Below, piece by piece: positions 21,593-33,842 of a DNA stretch of 64,000 bases. Both the position numbers and the translations under genes were made by a program. Source of the stretch: Cheilinus undulatus (taxonomy: Eukaryota > Chordata > Actinopteri > Labriformes > Labridae); contig NC_054886.1 of the NCBI RefSeq assembly GCF_018320785.1, positions 33,525,732-33,589,731 on the forward strand, written 5' to 3'. Below the pieces are notes generated by a model. That model had not been told where the DNA came from, searched no databases, and saw only the letters and a list, made by a program, of their open reading frames with translations. Each line of letters opens with the position of its first letter. The first letter of the stretch is position 1.

Positions 21593-23731
21593 CTAACGTC
21601 TACGCTTTGTTATTGTCTTTAAACTAAAGTTAATTTCCCTGATCTGAATTTCCACTCTTCCCTTCCTCTCATTCATTTCTGAAATCAACTCTGCCATTTC
21701 CTTGAGTTTTTCCTCAGTGCTCTCCAGGGAATTTTTGTATTTTGTCTTTTTGTTTTCAAGTTCCTGTTTGATCTGAGCCCGGTTCTCTTTGGCATCTTTG
21801 TCCATTTTCCTTTGTAGTTTCTGAATTGCGTTCCCCTTCTGTTTCTTCAGATCATGCTCCACTTCATCTAGCTTTGACTTGAATTTACCTGCTGAGTTTT
21901 CCAGATCTTTTTTCTGCTCCTCCAATATTGAAATCACTAGTTTCATGTCCTCTTTTTCCTCCTCTTTCTCCTTTAGCTTCTTGTTCAGTTGATCCATCTC
22001 GTGTTGATCATTAAGTTCTTTAACACGATTTTCTTCTTCCTGTTTTGCCTCTGCCTCTGTTAAAATTCAAGTTCAAATTAGTAATCCTACAGTATATCAG
22101 ACATCAGCACTTTAAAACATAGAAAATCTTAACTTACGTTTTTTTTGTTCCCTTTTCCTCCAATAAACAGCAAAGAATGCAGAAATCAGGATCAGGGAAA
22201 TACATATGGACACGGCAGTACAAGCAGGAGAGTGAGGGGAAGTCATGCATACAGTATCTGAAATAGCAAGAACAACAAATATATATATGAAAGAACTGTG
22301 AGAATAAGAAGGGAGCATTTTGGGATTTATTTTTTACCTTTAATCTGAATTTTCGTCACTGCTGTCTGGTTGATGTTCGTCTCTCTGGCTCTGCAGGTGA
22401 AGATGTTGCTGTTTCTCTTCTCTACAGTCGCTCTGCTGCTGATCCTGTAGAGACCACCAGGACCTTCCTCTTCTCTGTAGTCAACAGCCAGGTTCTTTCC
22501 TTCATTGTCCAGAGACAATGCCTCAGACTCTGGGTTCAAGGTTTTAGACTCACACTGTAAAACCAGCCTGTTTGGGCTGACCTCTTCTATGATAACAACT
22601 GGAGAGGAAACGGAGCCTAATGAAGAAGGAGAGAAGAAAATCTCAGACACTTGGGTTTGAACAAAACCAGGAGATGTAAAGTTTTGTAGATGAGATTTTA
22701 ATGTCATGTTCATACCAGTTATGAGTAAAATAATTTGTGTGACCTTGTGTGACACATTGATTTTACATGGAAACTATGTGTGTGTGACACATTGACTTAA
22801 CATGTAAATTTTGTGTGACACATTGATTACCTCCGCCAAGGAGGTTATGTGATCGGCAGGGTTTGTTAGTTAGTTTGTTTGTTAGTTTGTTTGTTAGCAA
22901 CATTACTCAAAAAGTTATGGACGGATTTTGATGACATTTTCAGTAAATGTCGGGGATGGCAAAAAGAAGAACTGATTAGATTTTTTGAGTGATCTGGATC
23001 ATCGTCTGGATTCAGGAATTTTTTGAAAGGATTCTTTACTATTGGGAGATGGGGCTAATGGCGATGACATTGTGTGTGACATATTGATTTTACATGTAAA
23101 CATTGTGTGTGACATATTGAATTTACATGTAAACTTTGTGTGTGACATATTGATTTTACATGTGAACTTTGTGCTTTGTATGTTTCACATACATTTTACA
23201 TGTAAACTTTGTGTGACACATTGACTTGTGTGTGACGAGTGAGTAATTCACATGAATGTGGCAGACTCGCTCCTGTTCAAACAACATTTGCTTACTCAGA
23301 AGAGTTGAAAAATCTAAACCAAGGTAAATTCCTCTTGCCATGATTGCCAATCAGCATAGAGATCCTCCAGTGATGTATGCTAAATATGTCACATATGAGG
23401 ATGTGCAAGTAATGGGAGTAATTTGTGTAAATAAAAAAGTTAACCAAGTAAACTACCTATTTTCATGCACAAAGAGTTGATTCTCAGGTTATCTTTGTCT
23501 AAATGTAAAATTTTCTTGCTTGATTTTACCTTAAAAATAATGACATCCACTTTCTAAAAAGGTGGTCTAAATGGGTACGGTCAAAGTGTGCCAGCATAAT
23601 GTTTTAAAATGTAGTGTGTGTTTACCTCCACAGTGTGGCAGGAGAAGGAAAACAGCGGTGAGTTGAAGAACAAGTAGACTGATGGTACTGAGATGACATT
23701 TCTGGGAAGGTCCATTCCTCTGGTTTGACAT
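21593..23731 (-). CDS. Butyrophilin-like gene C, no V domain
   Basis: Minus-strand gene of four coding exons, predicted 322 residues: 23731-23626 (signal peptide, MSNQRNGPSQKCHL...), 22616-22338 (IgC-type), 22257-22138 (membrane segment and WRKREQKKR anchor) and 22056-21593 (Glu/Lys-rich coiled coil). All junctions are phase-compatible. The IgV exon that genes D and E carry between signal and IgC is absent. In its place is a roughly 1-kb intron filled with satellite and a dispersed repeat. Signal and IgC exons still join in frame. The IgC keeps both cysteines (LQC, FTC) but has lost the usual tryptophan: D and E read PEPEVLWLD where C reads PESEALSLD. The fold may be weakened. It could be a young V-less gene or an early pseudogene. 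It faces gene B tail to tail. Confidence 0.6.
22728..23230. repeat. Short satellite of about 30-35 bases, split by a dispersed repeat
   Basis: Units built around TGTGTGACACATTGATTTTAC and ATGTAAACTTTG repeat at about 22728-22826 and again at 23063-23230, with point changes. The middle (22828-23062) is occupied by the CCTCCGCCAAGGAGG repeat. It lies in the first coding intron of gene C, where paralogs carry the V exon. Confidence 0.75.
22828..23062 (+). mobile_element. CCTCCGCCAAGGAGG-type dispersed element, copy 1
   Basis: Begins TACCTCCGCCAAGGAGGTTATGTG, which holds a perfect small hairpin (CCTCC/GGAGG), then a GTTTGTTAGTTTGTTTGTTAG run, AACTCAAAAAGTT-like and GATTTTGATGACATTTTC-like parts, and ends near TATTGGGAGAT..GCTAATGGCGATGACA. 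Two further full copies occur in the window (33843-34110 on the minus strand, 60150-60383 on the plus strand). No coding sequence. Confidence 0.75.
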
Positions 23732-24540
23732 CCTAAAAAATTTGAACAGTTTTTAGACTGATTAGGTAAACTATACCTCCACAAATACAAACTTAATGCT
23801 GACTGTCATACCACTCATTAATCACCAAAAGTATTGTGCATGCTTACTGAAGCAGATTTTACCATCAAAGCCTGGGAGAAAAGGTAGAATATACTCTTTA
23901 ATCCTGAGATATCCCTAATCTTAACCAAGGAACGATAAACTTTGTAATGGCTTGTAATGAAATGCAGAATGAGACCATTCCAACTGTATCTTCACCGTCT
24001 TATAGACTCATGAGGGTTGGGCACGGAGTGTGCATGAAACACCGATAAAGTACGATCAGGTACATGTGTACACGGCACCATTTTATAACATTACTAGCAT
24101 TGTATGAAAATATTCCTTCAGTAAAAAAAAGGCTTGACTAGAATAACTCTGCCTGGTGATAGTATCAGAGGCTGTTTCATGAATGTTAATAAGGACTAAA
24201 ATTTTTCATTGTGAAGGCTTACATATTTTTTCAAATCTTGACATCCATTATTGCAGACCATAACCCTGCCCTAACCTGGTCTACATTTTTCCAAAAACAT
24301 ACCAAACATTTGTTAGAAAATATAAATAAAATTTTTTAATTTAATGTATAAGTTGTTCATCATCAAAGAGTGTAATCAAACCAGAACATAGAAGTAAAGA
24401 CATTCTTGTTATAAGGTAAACTATCAGGTTAGAGTTACATTTAAATCAGAGGCTATCATTAACTTACTTTAATGGTAAGGAACAATAAAAAAGTCTATCT
24501 GTTAATTTGTTTTATTGTTATTTTTTTAAAAAGTACTTAC

Positions 24541-24601
24541 CTTCAGTATGTCTTAGTGTCGCCTTAACAGCAAAACCAAAGCCGTCATATAAAAGGAAGT
24601 G
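24541..24601 (-). promoter_or_regulatory. 5' UTR exon and ETS-type site of gene C
   Basis: On the minus strand a leader exon ends at 24541 with GAAG|GTAAGT. Just upstream, an AT-rich TTTTATATG could act as a TATA-like box, and the plus strand reads AAAGGAAGTG at 24592-24601, an ETS-type core. Genes D and E show the same arrangement of GGAAGTG about 55-60 bases upstream of a donor. Transcription start and factor are inference. Confidence 0.45.
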
Positions 24602-24749
24602 TACTTTGATCCAATAGAAAGTTAATCTGGGGGAGTAGAGATCCATATACAGCAGCTTAAACTTCTTTTATTATCAACTGTATTGTACCCACTGCTACAA
24701 ACTTAGTAAACAAATGAACAGATAAAAATGAATTAAAACACTGACGTCC

Positions 24750-25974
24750 TGTCTTTAGAGATTAATCGTGCAATGCTGAGTTATACCTGTTGGATTTTTC
24801 TTTAAGTGGTGTCGATTCTTTTTATTTACACTCATTTATATTATACTGATCCTGTTATTACATCCTAAATCATAGTTTCTAATTAATTGCTTTTGTGTTT
24901 CAGAAAAATTAGGTGACTTTAGTTTTTGTATGACTCAGTAATTGACAACAGAAACTGAACTTGTCTTTATTGCAAAGGTTTGTTTTTATTGCTGCCATAT
25001 TATACGGTGACCTCAAGTGTCCTGAGAGAGAGCCCATAAATAAAAGGGATCATTGTTTCCATCATTTTCAACTTTGCCCTTGTCACTTAAAAACATGAGG
25101 ACGTTAACTCTACCAGGGTGAGAGTACGGTAGCTGGAGACAATATTCCAAATAAACACTTACATATATGCTCTGTGGACAACACTGTCAGTGATTTTAAC
25201 TTAATGTTAGGTAACAATAAATGTGACAAAAGTGGATTCAAGAGAGCTTAATCACATATCATATCTAACTGTCAGTGTTTGAGATTTCATATGAAGATAT
25301 CCTGATGACTGTGGTGTATTTTTTTTAATCATTTTTTTTATATATGTTTCTTAAAAAGGAACCATGCATGTTGACTTTCATAAATTATCACTAGTGTCTT
25401 ATTATTGTTTTCTGTATAAATAGAGAGGAAAATGACAGAATTTTCACTCAAGTAAAAGTATGGTTACTTTGGTCAGAGTTGATTTTGCTTTGATAATACA
25501 TAAATGGTATCATGGGTCTAATTGCATTCAGTCTACTGATAATACATTTATTTAGAAGTCAGCAGTCACAGAGTCACTCTGATGACGTCTCAAGAGTCTC
25601 TGCTGTAACTCTGTCGTTTTTGCACTAATGCACCTTTATTCTACTTAGTCCACTTTTTCTACCTCTGGTCAAGTTCTTGTTTATGGATACATATTTTATT
25701 TCATTGCCCTACAACCACTTTGTTTATGCAACAACGGTCACATTACCCTGTTTATATATTTATTTCTAGTAGAAATCTGTCTCTCTTTGAAAAATGATCA
25801 TTCTTTGCTCTCTTTTTTGTAGTGTAATTGCACAGCTTGGCTCAAATGTTTAAATGTTTTCACTATCGATATCTGAGAACTATATTTAAAAGCATCTGTT
25901 TATGGTGTTCATTTTTGTATATATATAGTAGTCATATAGACAGTAGTATAATGTATATTGTTGAACACCCCCCC

Positions 25975-26012
<38 letters not shown>

Positions 26013-27480
26013 TTCATCGAGTTTGAATTTTGATGTTTGAATTTATTTATGTGATAGAGACGTTTATCATAGTTTCATAACAGAGCATGAATCTGATGTG
26101 CTGCTGCACAGAGAGTTTATAGCAATTGCTAATTTTCAAATCTCATTTGCAGTACACAACCTGAAGTTTTTACAGTACTGTTTTCACAGTTACTTAATAT
26201 TTTCAAAAATATAAAAGTTTTACTTGTTTTTTTTTTTTTTTTTATAAAGGTACCACTACAAAGTGCAATAGTCCACTTCTGTAAACATAAAGGCCTTTCT
26301 ACAGGCATTTTTGTAAACCTTTCAAGAACTAGTTAATTACAAATTTAATATCAGCCATTAATAGAATTACAAAATTGCATAGTCTGGTTTTGCAATTGAG
26401 ATTAGATTCAATGTACAGCAATACTTCACAGCAAAATATGTTTTTGTGCGATAACTGCAAGAGTATAAGGATCTCCAACCAGGTTAGTTATTGTTGTATT
26501 TTACTCTAGATTATTATAAGGTTTATCTTAACCCAAAGTAAAATGCAACAGCTGTTTTCAAACTACAGGCCATTATCCTCTTGTTGGCAGAAATCCTGGA
26601 TCTCCTGGTTTTGGCTTTTAGTTTTTGCTTTGTGTATTTTTGAGAAGTTCAAATAACAGTTTACTATCCTGGCTGCCATTTTGTACAATGTATTCTGGGT
26701 TGTGATGTTATTTGGCTATATAATATATTTTCCCCCATCTTTTGAAAGAAGCTCACCTTAGTCTGCATCACAGTTTCTTCATCCTCTGTGGCCTTTATCT
26801 AAAACTGCACTTGATTGCAAAACCATATTAAGAAATGATGAAAAACAGTGTTGACCCAAATAATATTATTGTTGACCTTTTATTAAAATATTAGAAACAA
26901 TGTATTGGAATGTTGTGATTTTATTTAATTTAAACATTTAATCCCCTTATGAGCTTTAAGGTAGATACAGATACAAATGGAAAAACAGCTACATAGAAAC
27001 AGACATGTTCAGCAGAGTGTCAGGCAGTTTGGAACAGTAAAAGATAATAATCAGCCATGTGGAAAACAAAAGAGATTACAATGTGCAAAGAAAGACTGTA
27101 TTTAAAAAAAAAAAAAAAAAAAAAACATCTGTAAGTTTAACTTGGTCAGTCTTCTTCCCAAGAGCTCATTCTATCACAAAAGTATGTACAAATGGCACAC
27201 AATGAATCATGGGATATGTTGGCCAACAAAGGACAGACTGGATGCATCATTCTTTAGACCAGGTAAGAAGATTACTGTGCCAATGCCATATTTAGGAGTT
27301 ATTAAAAAAAAAAGCCTTTAATGCTCCATTATGATGCAACCAGCTTCAAAATCCCGCTCCAAAGTCTTCACCCCCTACATGGGACTCACTCAGAGATGGA
27401 TGGTATTGAAACAGACCCAAACACAAGGTCAAGATTAATGTTGTCATAAACAGAGTGTGACCAACTCTCAGTCTCCATGT
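24750..27480. other. Intergenic: no gene; CA repeat and poly-A tract
   Basis: Spacer between genes C and D. A C-run plus (CA)n microsatellite lies at about 25967-26010 and a poly-A tract at 27101-27125. The part from about 26220 on matches 38040-39250 downstream of gene E, so it is the 3' flank of the D/E duplication. AAATAAAA on the minus strand near 26930 could serve as a poly(A) signal for gene D. No exon seen. Confidence 0.6.
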
Positions 27481-27504
27481 TCTGACCCTCTCTTGTTGTA
27501 ATGA

Positions 27505-30500
27505 TTAAGTATTTTTCTCCCTCTCTCTCTCAGGACGCCTTGTCTTTAGTTTGAACCAGTTCCAATCATAATGTGACTTTTCTTCAGTTGTAACTTTTCT
27601 TTCAACAAGATTTTCTGGTTTCATCTTCCTCTCTGTCAGTTTTGATATCAGATCTGTTGTTTTCTTGAATCTCTCCTCAACAAGCGTATGAGAATCACTG
27701 TGTGTCTTCAATTTTTCTTCAAGTCCTACTTTCACCATTGACCACTTCTCTCTGGCATCTTTGTCATTTTTTGATTTACTATTATCTGGTTGCATCCTCT
27801 CATACACTATCAAATCTTTCCTCACTTTGTCAACCTTGGATTTTAATTTTTCTCTTAATTTCTCTAGATCTTCTCTCTGTTCCTCTAATATTGAAATCAC
27901 ACGTGAAAAATAATTTTCTTTCTCTTTGTCCTGCAAATTTTGATCATCTTGATTGTTCATATCTGCACTTTCATCAGCAAGTTTCTGTTCTTCTTCTGCT
28001 ACAACTTCAATGTCAGCGTAAATATTCTCATCATTCTCATTCTCATCATCATCTGTAACTGAAAGAAGAAAAAAGATGTTAACTAGATAGCTCAGACTTG
28101 TATTTATATTTTTCTATTTGAACCAGGAAGAATGACTTTAACAGTGTGTTAAAGCACAACAGACAATGTTGAATCTTAGAGAGATAAATTAAAACTTACT
28201 GATTTTCTTTTGTCTTCTCCTCCAAAGAACGATGAAACCAATGGAAACCACAGACAGCAGCAGTACAACCACAGATATTACCATGGCAACACACGCAGCA
28301 CAAAATAATGGTGGTATGCATGCATCATCTGAAATTAGAGCAACATAAAATACACGTAAAACAGTGGATTTATTTTAAAACATTCAGTAAAGCAAAGCAT
28401 TCTTACCCTCAATGTGAACATGTGCCTCTCTGGTCTGGTTGATGGTCTTCTGTTGGACTCTACAGGTGAAGACCTGGTCCTTCTTGTTCTCTACAGTCAC
28501 TCTGCTGCTGATCCTATAGAGACCACCAGGATCTTTCTCTGATCTTGGATTTTCAGCAGTCAGGATTCTTCCTTTCTTGTCCAACCACAACACCTCAGGC
28601 TCTGGAGACCAGCCTTTAGACTCACACTGTAAAACTGCTGTCTTTGTGGTAACGTCCTCCATGATGATGACTGGAGAGGAAACAGCACCTATGGGGGTGT
28701 CATGCTTATTAAGATTTTTAGAAATATTGGTGCTTTCCTAGCTCCACTTAAACTGACACACCAGATGGATTTGATTCACACATCCATCTGGTAAACCATT
28801 CATAGACAGCGTTTGGGAAAAGGCAGAGCCTTGGAAAAAAACTTGGAGTGTGATTGGATGAACGTGCTGTCTGTCACATCTCTACGGGCCAATCAGAGCA
28901 ACAAAACACATGATGTAGCTGCTATCAAGCTGCACGTGTGCAGCTACTGAGGAATTACGCGAAACATGGTGACTATAGACATGTCAGTACTCGACTTTTG
29001 TCGTTTTTGAAAAGAAAACAACTCACTGCTGTTCTTTGTTCTTCTTTTAATGAAGAAATGTCGTCAAGTTCTGATAAAACTGGCGCTTTAGCAGCATCCA
29101 CGCTAATCTCTTCCTCCATAACTGCACCAGCTCTTGCTGCTGCTTGTTTACATCACGACTCTGCTGCGTCTGAAAGTACTGCCCCTCATCGCTAATTGGT
29201 CTTGTCACTTTCTAACCGGGCCCAAACGGTTTAGATGGGAGCTTTGCAAGATGGATTCACCAGTGAGAAACAAGGTAACAGGCGTATCCATCTGCTTTGC
29301 AAGATCAAGCTCCACTCCCAAGAGTCAACATCTTTATTGACACTGTTAGTTTACAATAAAATGTTCCAGGAGGAAAAAGGTACTAAAACACAGATTGCTT
29401 TCTGGTATTATTTCTGAGGATTTCAGCAGTCTGTTTTGAAAAACTGAATGCACTTCTGAGTCAGTGGAACCAAACATTCTCTAAAGAGAACATTTGATAC
29501 CTTAAAGTACATAGCACAAAGTTCTCTATAATGGAAGGACAAATGGAAAACACAATTCAAAATTTTAAGAACAAGGTTAAATCGTAAAAAAACAAAAAAA
29601 AATGAGTAGCCCTATTTAAACATTGGAAAATTTAAATTTGGAGATGTACGTAAATTAACTTAGTCAGTCTTCGGTAGGTACAGCTTTTTTGCATCATCAG
29701 AACTTGTGTCCACACTCATCAGTCCAGATTCTTCATATATCTTTAGATATTATGGGTGTAAAGGTTTTTGTTTGAAAGCAGAGAGAGTCAAAGATATTGC
29801 TGCTACTTAAACATTTTAAAGACTATACACGGATCGGCAGGAATAGAGAACAACTGCAAATGTGTTTTAAGCGCTCTGCTCAGACTCCATTGTAATGTCC
29901 CATCCTGTGTTTACATGAGCTAGTCTGGGATCCTTCACTGACATACACAAGCCAGGATTTTGCAAGAGGAATCACTGCACCAGCATTATTTCTTTGGCTA
30001 TTCAAATCAGTGTGAAAGCACTCTTCATAAATCGTAAATTTGATGCATTGCTCTTGAAAGCACGTATTTTACGTTGCAAATATATTTGACTTTTGTAAAC
30101 TTGTAAATAAAAAAATAAATGCATGTTGTTTGTTTTCCTTTTTTGTGTTTAAAACCTCACAGGTTGTAACAACTATCACTGATAGTTCTTAATAACACTA
30201 GACAGAACATAGTATTGTTCGATTGATTCAAAGTTAGATTTTAAACTTCTAAATAATTTATTAGCTGCACTAAAACTAGTAAAGTAGAATAGTAAGTGAG
30301 GGAAATCTAGAATTATAAAAATGGGACTTTTTCTTTCTTTTTTTATCAATGAACCGAACTTGTGACCCCCAAACTGAGGTATGAACTGAACTATGAACTC
30401 TGTGAACTGTTACAACCCTGTTATATAGTTTATTTATCTATATATGTATGAACTTACCAACCATGAGCTCAACCTCCACCGTACCCTTTGCTGGAACCAG

Positions 30501-31649
30501 GCATCGGTACGTTCCCTCATCAGAGGGTTTCACTTTAGAGATCATCAGAGACATGTCTCCATGACGCAGTTTCTCATTGGATAATGACGTTCTTCCCACA
30601 TACAATGGGTTCTGATTAAGAAGAAGCTCCACTCCATCACGTCTCACATGGACATATCTGGGATTCAGGTCCAGTCTGGACCACTCCAGAGTCTCATCAA
30701 CAACATTAGCGCTGGGTTTAAGGCGACAAGGCAAGATGATGTCCTCTCCAATCATTGCTACTATTGGCTTTGAGCTCGGGGAGCCAATAATCGCTGCCTG
30801 ACCTGGAAAGGGAAGAAATGTTTATATTAGCTGCCTTCTATATCGCTATTTTCAAATCAATTTTAAGCAAAATTTGGGTTAACACTCTAACTAACTATCT
30901 TAACCTTCTGAGGTGATGGAGCCTCTCAGTTAGGATAAAGCTACTGAGATAGATATCAATGGCATTCCCACCCTCTCCAAACAGAGCCACATTAAGCTCC
31001 TGAAATAAAAAATGTTAGCAGCAAAAAATTTTTCTGTTCAAAACTTCATCAAGCCCCCCAAGGCTTGACTTTCAGCTGCGGTCAATGACTTTGAGTGAGC
31101 TTGATGATCCAGGAAACTGCGTGAAAGCAGAACCTTCTGCCCCTGTGTCCATTAAATCTTTAATCATAAACTTGAGTTCTTATGATCTAGGGAAATAAAG
31201 TTTAAAACTTCTTCATAGCTGAAAACAGATGCTGAGAAACATTTCTTAATCAAGAGAAAGGCTATCATCCTCAAGCCAGACCTGGAGTTCATGCTCTCTT
31301 TGTATCATCCTTTTCATTCAATGCCACATGCTCTATTTGTGCAGTGATCTGGGGGGGTCACAGAAGTAATTCCATGCTAGAACAAACAATGGCGTTTGCA
31401 CAATACTGCTGACTCAGAGCATAGAATTTGTCAGTTATGCCCTTAAACAAATTAATAGATTGAAATGCATGTAAAGACATGAACAGTAGTCAGGTTAAAG
31501 AGATGCACAAATGGAAAATAACTTTTGACAGTCTTGTATTTACCTTGATAGAGTGTTAGGAGAAGAAAGACAGCAGTGTGATGGAGAACCAGTGTTCTGA
31601 TGGTGGAGGGACTACATTTAAGGGACTGTTGATTCCATGGGTGAAACAT
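27505..31649 (-). CDS. Butyrophilin-like gene D: IgV, IgC, TM, coiled coil
   Basis: Five coding exons on the minus strand, predicted 471 residues: 31649-31544 (signal), 30802-30458 (IgV), 28688-28407 (IgC), 28328-28200 (membrane) and 28058-27505 (coiled coil). The V domain (residues 36-150) has ILPC, LEWSRLDLNPRYV and SDEGTYRC. The C domain (151-244) has LQCESKGWSPEPEVLWLD, DPGGLYRISSRVTVE and FTC. These are standard butyrophilin/B7-family signatures. The membrane exon ends in WRRRQKK, a stop-transfer anchor. The tail, from one exon, opens with an acidic stretch holding IYADIE, then a Glu/Lys-rich coiled coil (ISILEEQREDLEKL). No B30.2 exon is seen. The coil exon has two acceptors 6 bases apart. 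Likely a cell-surface ligand or co-receptor for lymphoid cells, by family only. Confidence 0.87.
28746..29330. mobile_element. Dispersed MITE-like element in gene D intron
   Basis: Left part carries CACACATCCATCTGGTAAAC and a GATTGGATGAAC..GGGCCAATCAGAGCAA segment. The right part has GTATCCATCTGCTTTGCAAG. ATCCATCTG near both edges and the non-coding middle suggest a non-autonomous DNA transposon of a type common in fish. Gene E lacks it in the corresponding intron, so it probably came after the D/E duplication. Ends are approximate. Confidence 0.5.
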
Positions 31650-31999
31650 CCTGAAACTAAAATAAAGGTAAAAAAGTTATTCATGACACTATTTCAGAAC
31701 CGTTTTGTCACAGAAACAAGATTCAAAATAACTCAAGAATTAAATGATATTACATGAAGAACATACTGCTTCATTGGGACCTGATTTCTTCTCAGTTTGG
31801 CAACTGCAAAATTAAATTAAAGTGCAACTAATGACCAAATAAATAATAAAATGTTTGATTATATGAAAGTGTAAAATTCTGAAGTTGTATTACTCTGTTG
31901 CCTAGTCCTTCATACTGGAGACTCTTTGATGACTGTAACTCTGCATTAATGATTAATGAAATCAATAAATGAACCTGATATCATTGCAATTTAGATGTA

Positions 32000-32538
32000 C
32001 AGTGCTTAACAAATGTATTAGACTACCCTAACCCTAACCAAAGTAAGGTTTATGCCACAGCTGCTCTAAATTAACAGCATTGGTTACCAGAATCATTTTT
32101 GATGTTTCTGCAATGGTTAATACACCAATATGTAGAAGCTCTTTAACCCAAATGATATTTTTAATGCTAAAATAGAATTATTATTGTTATCCATGCATTT
32201 TCAAATTTACTGATTTACAAAAAACTGAAACAATAGTAAAGCACATTAATATTTCTTGATTAATATGTCATATTATAGTTATTTACTGTCATTCCTGAAC
32301 AGAAAAATGAGTTTTAGTGGTTGAATGTTATGCTTGATTCATTTCTGACTTCTCAGAGAAGCCCAGTGAGCCGGCTCAAATTTGGGTGAATTCAGTTTGA
32401 AATTCCTCATTCCTGTTCAAAATGGTAAAACGTGGAGAGCTGACTGAAAATGAAAGAGTCCGCATTAAAACACTTCATGATGCTGGATGGTCTCTGAGAC
32501 AGATATGACAGGTGGTCTAATACATTTGTTAAGCACTG
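32000..32538 (+). mobile_element. Internally deleted Tc1/mariner element
   Basis: Flanked by TA dinucleotides (31998-31999 and 32539-32540). Terminal inverted repeats CAGTGCTTAACAAATGTATT and its complement extend over about 24 bases. Inside, 32422-32508 is an open stretch starting MVKRGELTENERVRIKTL and ending at TGA after SLRQI. This is the first helix-turn-helix of a Tc1-like transposase, and the rest of the gene is gone. TA target choice and the helix sequence are Tc1/mariner hallmarks. Confidence 0.85.
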
Positions 32539-32950
32539 TACATGTAAAAAATGTATATATTTTACTGGATTTTTAACACTGAAGGAAAAACCTCTTCAAT
32601 AAAAATAAACAGAAAAGGAAGTGATAGTGTCAAGGTTGTTTCATAAACATTTTCCCCACAGATCGTAGGTTAAACATTAGTTACCTTAAATGGTCTTTAA
32701 CAGCTTTTAACAAAAAACCCCGTCAAATAGGATTGCTGAAATCTTTCTAAAGAATATAGTAAATACATTCTAGAAATTTACAACATAAAACTTTATTTCA
32801 TTTAAGGTGTAATCGGCACATTTTAGAGATTAAAGAAACCCACAATAGAAAAGTAGCACCTTTATTAAAAGGTTACCTCAAATGTAACACTTAAGATAAG
32901 GAAAAAAGGCCCAGATTATTGTTGAAAAAATGTATACTGAGGAAACCTAC

Positions 32951-33012
32951 CTTTGGTGTGTCTTAAAAAGTCACTTCAGCTACACAACCGTTGTCCTAAT
33001 ATACAGGAAGTG
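32951..33012 (-). promoter_or_regulatory. 5' UTR exon and ETS-type site of gene D
   Basis: Leader exon ends at 32951 with AAAG|GTAGGT on the minus strand. The plus strand reads ACAGGAAGTGAACTTTGA at about 33003-33020. The GGAAGTG core with ACTTTGA-type sequence next to it is shared with genes C and E, suggesting a common promoter element. Direct function not shown. Confidence 0.45.
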
Positions 33013-33842
33013 AACTTTGACTCAATATAAAAAATCAATGCATGGTAATATTCAGTAACAATCTGCAACAGCACAACCTCAGTATTCATGTTTGGTTTTT
33101 CAGGAGGTTAAAGGTAAGCACCACTACCAACTTAGTGAACAAAACATGTATGAAAATAAGAATAACAATACTGACAACCTGTCTTATATCCACATCCATC
33201 ACATCATAACTGAATATTGAATAAGACTCAATAGTATGTAGCTTTAAAGAGGTTGAATTTATTAAATTACCCTGATAGAGATCCAACATAGTATTTAAAG
33301 TACTTATATACTATATATACAGCTTCTATTACTGGGGTTGGTGTTAAATTTTGATGTCTATCTTTCAATAATTTACTATTAAAAATGAACGTTGACCTCG
33401 TCACCATAATATATGGAGGGTAAATTCAATAAATCACAGAGCTGGAACAAGGAAGGTAAACCTGGGATCAAAGGAAAAGGTGATGTCAGGTCAATAAACT
33501 GCAGGCATTTTAAAAAAGTTCAAGCTCAGAGGTTGAGATGTTTTATTATTATTGATTTCAAAATAAAATACAATACAATAAAATCACTTTAAGTTGGTTG
33601 AATATGAGAGTGTATAAAAAGCTACAATTTTACACAGACACACATATATGGAATAATACATTTACATCTTTTTGACTTATAAAAGTACCATGTGTGAAGA
33701 CATATCTATTTAGACTTGACTTCATTTGGGAAGTACTTTAAAGATGTCAGTATTATATATACAAAAAAAAAATCCATGCAGAGAGAGCTGTGAAAGCTAA
33801 AATAACTGTAATACATGACAAAACTAGAAAAGCACTCAGAGA
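33013..33842. other. No gene recognised
   Basis: Upstream flank of gene D. AT-rich, with no exon or clear repeat. Confidence 0.5.
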
